Source of the DNA: Heterohyrax brucei
Taxonomy: Eukaryota; Chordata; Mammalia; Hyracoidea; Procaviidae
DNA length: 64,000 nucleotides
Direction: 5' to 3'
Assembly: GCA_028571685.1 (NCBI GenBank)
Contig: CM053146.1
Location: 23,967,431 to 24,031,430, forward strand
Shown: piece by piece, positions 61,761 through 64,000 of the stretch
Layout: every line of letters starts with the position of its first letter
Position numbering within the stretch: position 1 is the stretch's first letter
Position numbers and translations under genes: made by a program
Notes under the pieces: model-generated
Database searches by the model: none
Told to the model about the DNA's origin: nothing
Seen by the model: the letters and a program-made list of their open reading frames with translations, nothing else

Positions 61761-62899
61761 TATGTCGCCTTACCTTAGGATTCTCACCACTTAACCAAGA
61801 AGTTAACCAAATCTTAAATAAATAAGACGGTGGTAGGATAAAGACTCAAAAGTCATTAAAACGTCCTGTCCTTCCACTGTCCCATGCTCCCTCACAAGCC
61901 ATGTTAGAATGCCAGTGTCATATCTTGTACTTGTACGGCTCATATCATGTCATTGCCCCACAGCAGAAAGCAGTATGATAGACAGCGTTACTTGTATGCC
62001 AAGCACTGAGCAAGACACTGTAAGGGATGCCAAGAAATGTAGAGCATGCTCTCTGCCCTCCAGCTTGGTTGACAGGCTGATGACAAATAACATCTACTGA
62101 ATGTGGCTGCTGTGATCTAGAGTGAGGGGTCATTCCGACATTTCCCATGCCCCACGTTTCAATTGATTTTAAAGGGGCCCTATTCAGCTAGAGGATTCCA
62201 GAGGCTTTTCACAGCACCACTGGAAACTCTGTGGCACTGCCACTGTCCTCTTTGCATCATCTTTCCTTTTTCATCCTTGCAAATTCAACCCTGGCCAGGG
62301 GCTGGGTGTGTTGGAATTAAACTCTTTCTATGTCTGCATACTGGAGTCCAATGCAGAAATAATTAAATCTCCACCTGTGTATCTCCCATCTCTGATTCCA
62401 ACCCATTGTTCTGAGAATGCTTTCAACGGGGTGCTTCTCCCCCTGTTGCGTCATTTAAAATTGAATTCACACTTTGCTAACTTTTTACTGTTAGGAATGG
62501 TTCTGCAGCACCAACCTCAGCCACGGAACAAGAACAGTTCTAATTTGGAGCTCAAACTGAGAGACAGATCTGGTATTGCAAGAATGTCAGAGAGTTCCTG
62601 GTTTAATGGCTGTATGTGGCTGAGCAGTTGCAGATGTGAGCAAGAGGGGAAGCAGGAGTGCTAAGACTCAAAGGCCTCCAAGCCTTGGCTCTTCTGAGCA
62701 CATTTCGACAAAACTGTGATACAAAATTTCTTTCTCGAAGCCACTTTTTGTTGTCAGAGGTGTTCCTTGATGCCCAATACAGTAGCTCTAATGAATCTGT
62801 TCAATCTAATCTTCATAATCATGGCATCTCTAAGGTAGAAAATTAATTGGATGAAGTTAAATATCCCCTTTTCATGTCAACAAAATTGGTTTTTCTGGG
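61761..62899. other. Unique sequence, no supported gene
   Basis: Open frames up to 118 codons (62308-62664) without a recognised domain. 62440-62530 contains ATTTAAAATTGAATTCAC and looks single-copy. Confidence 0.35.
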
Positions 62900-63060
62900 G
62901 ATTAAAGGATTAACGTGGCGTTAAGTCCCTAAAGAGGTTAAGATACTTTATTATTCATTACAAAACACAAAGATTGGGCTGTTATTTTTTTCTTATGTCA
63001 CTGCCCCTCATTTTATTAAAGTGGATCACCAAGGAGAGCTGCTAATGACAATTCCAGAAG
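62900..63060. promoter_or_regulatory. Weak candidate conserved noncoding block
   Basis: Repeat-free AT-rich block with GGATTAACGTGGCGTTAAGT (62907-62926), TTATTATTCATTAC and GCTGCTAATGACAATTCC. Texture only; low confidence. Confidence 0.2.
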
Positions 63061-63429
63061 CTCTTAATGCTCTTCAAAATGCATGTCTTCCCAGCTTAGA
63101 AACTCTTTCTGGGTAAAGTGGCCTGAAATATATGGAATTGTAGACTCTTCCAGCTTATTTTTAGAGCCAAGTGAGCAGCGGGCAGGAATGAGCTTTCAGT
63201 TAAGCCTTCAAAGCTGGAAAATGCAGCATTTCACATTGATGTTCTCTCAGCTTTGCATCAGAAGAGCACAATTTCCGGGGAACTACTGAGAAGATTTTCC
63301 AGTTTGGGGCAAAGGACAAAGCTGGCCTAGGACATGTTAACATGTTAGGCAGGGACAGCCACTGTCAAATTATTAGATTTATTTAGTATATTTTACTATA
63401 AATAATGTGGCACTTGGCTTGGCTTGGCT
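63061..63429. other. No recognised element
   Basis: AT-rich single-copy-looking sequence, with no gene visible. Confidence 0.35.
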
Positions 63430-63650
63430 AATGTATGTCTATAACCAGTTGCCATGAAGTCAACTCCAACTCATGGCAACTTTACTTGCATGAAAATATA
63501 CCTGCACTTCAAAGCATTTTCAATACTGTGATCTTTCAGAAGTAGATCTCCAGGCCTTTCTTCCAAGGCATCCCTAGGTAAATTTGGATGGCCATGCTTT
63601 CAGTTAGTACCTGAGCAGTTAGCCATTTGTGACACCCCAGGACTCCAATA
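63430..63650 (-). repeat. AfroSINE/RTE-tail SINE, near full length
   Basis: CCAGTTGCCATGAAGTCAAC, CATGGCAACTTTACTTGCAT, AGAAGTAGATCTCCAGGCCT, TTCAGTTAGTACCTGAGCAG and TGTGACACCCCAGGACTCC. Confidence 0.9.
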
Positions 63651-63779
63651 TATACGTATATTATAATTCTATACTACAGTACATTATGTCGTACAAAAAA
63701 GACTGATTTCCGCTGCACTTCCTTCATAGCTTATATGGTTTTAGGTTGGGAAAATTTCTAAATATAGTGTCAGTCTTTG

Positions 63780-63890
63780 ATACCTAGAGAAACTGAGGCT
63801 CCGATTTATGATGACACTTGCTCTCAGTAAACTCCACAGTAAGTAGCAGGGTGGCCTTGCAACCCAGTCTTCTCACCCTGAAGCTTATTT
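63780..63890 (-). repeat. MIR relic
   Basis: GAGAAACTGAGGCTCCGATT and AAGTAGCAGGGTGGCCTTGC followed by CAACCCAGTCTTCTCACC, in antisense MIR order. Confidence 0.6.
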
Positions 63891-64000
63891 TTTCCCTATT
63901 ATGTACCCTCTTCTCCCCCTCCTCCTGCTCGTCAGTCTTCTGCATTCTCCTACAGATACACGGCTTTGTGACCAAGGGCTCATGCTTGAAAGACAGATTT

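Noticed and set aside
1-64000. CRISPR array, operon or prokaryotic defence system
   Set aside because: No regularly spaced direct repeats, no bacterial-type gene density, and SINE/LINE content shows that the DNA is mammalian.

Overview
This is repeat-dense, AT-rich mammalian nuclear DNA with no host protein-coding gene, rRNA, tRNA gene or CRISPR array that I can support. The reading frames present are short. Those I can name fall inside transposable elements. The diagnostic feature is a large number of SINEs of the AfroSINE type: an A box like GTGGTTAAG near the head, a B box like GTTCGAATCCACC, and a tail like GAATCGACTCGACGGCAA. They occur together with RTE-clade LINE copies that share that tail. 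This combination is specific to Afrotheria, and the RTE and L1 3' ends look like those I associate with elephant. I infer a proboscidean or other afrotherian, either intergenic or deep intronic. This rests on remembered repeat consensus sequences, because no database search was possible.

Layout. Positions 1-12 kb: unique sequence with scattered MIR and L2 relics, several AfroSINEs, and old MaLR/MLT1-like LTRs at about 3.8-4.3, 7.0-7.6 and 8.8-9.6 kb; the last holds a SINE-in-SINE nest. Positions 12-18.5 kb: an RTE fragment, a 5'-truncated L1 3' end with a perfect 17-bp target-site duplication (12548-13277), a MIR split by two SINEs, and an inverted pair of RTE fragments (16.08-17.29 kb). Positions 19.6-21 kb: a repeat-free block rich in homeodomain, POU and SOX type motifs, the best candidate for a conserved regulatory element. 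Positions 21-39 kb: SINEs, MIRs, two more LTRs, RTE fragments and two more enhancer-like repeat-free blocks (36.0-36.24 and 38.2-38.5 kb).

Positions 39.7-49.2 kb hold the most complex locus: a Tigger1-like (pogo-clade) DNA transposon on the minus strand, cut in two by a structurally full-length (about 7.1 kb) minus-strand L1. The L1 carries both ORFs as pseudogenes. Positions 49.2-53.3 kb: two older plus-strand L1 fragments, themselves broken by SINEs. Positions 53.4-54.5 kb: an LTR interrupted by a 557-bp mariner derivative whose two ends are about 165-bp inverted copies of the same mariner 3' end (a foldback form). Positions 54.8-64 kb: further LINE 3' ends, an inverted pair of RTE tails, and largely unique sequence.

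I did not find a new genetic system such as a defence locus or biosynthetic cluster. The observations most worth follow-up are the foldback mariner, the Tigger1/L1 nest, an exact 22-bp CpG-rich direct repeat inside the L1 that shares its core with the RTE tail, and the candidate conserved noncoding blocks.
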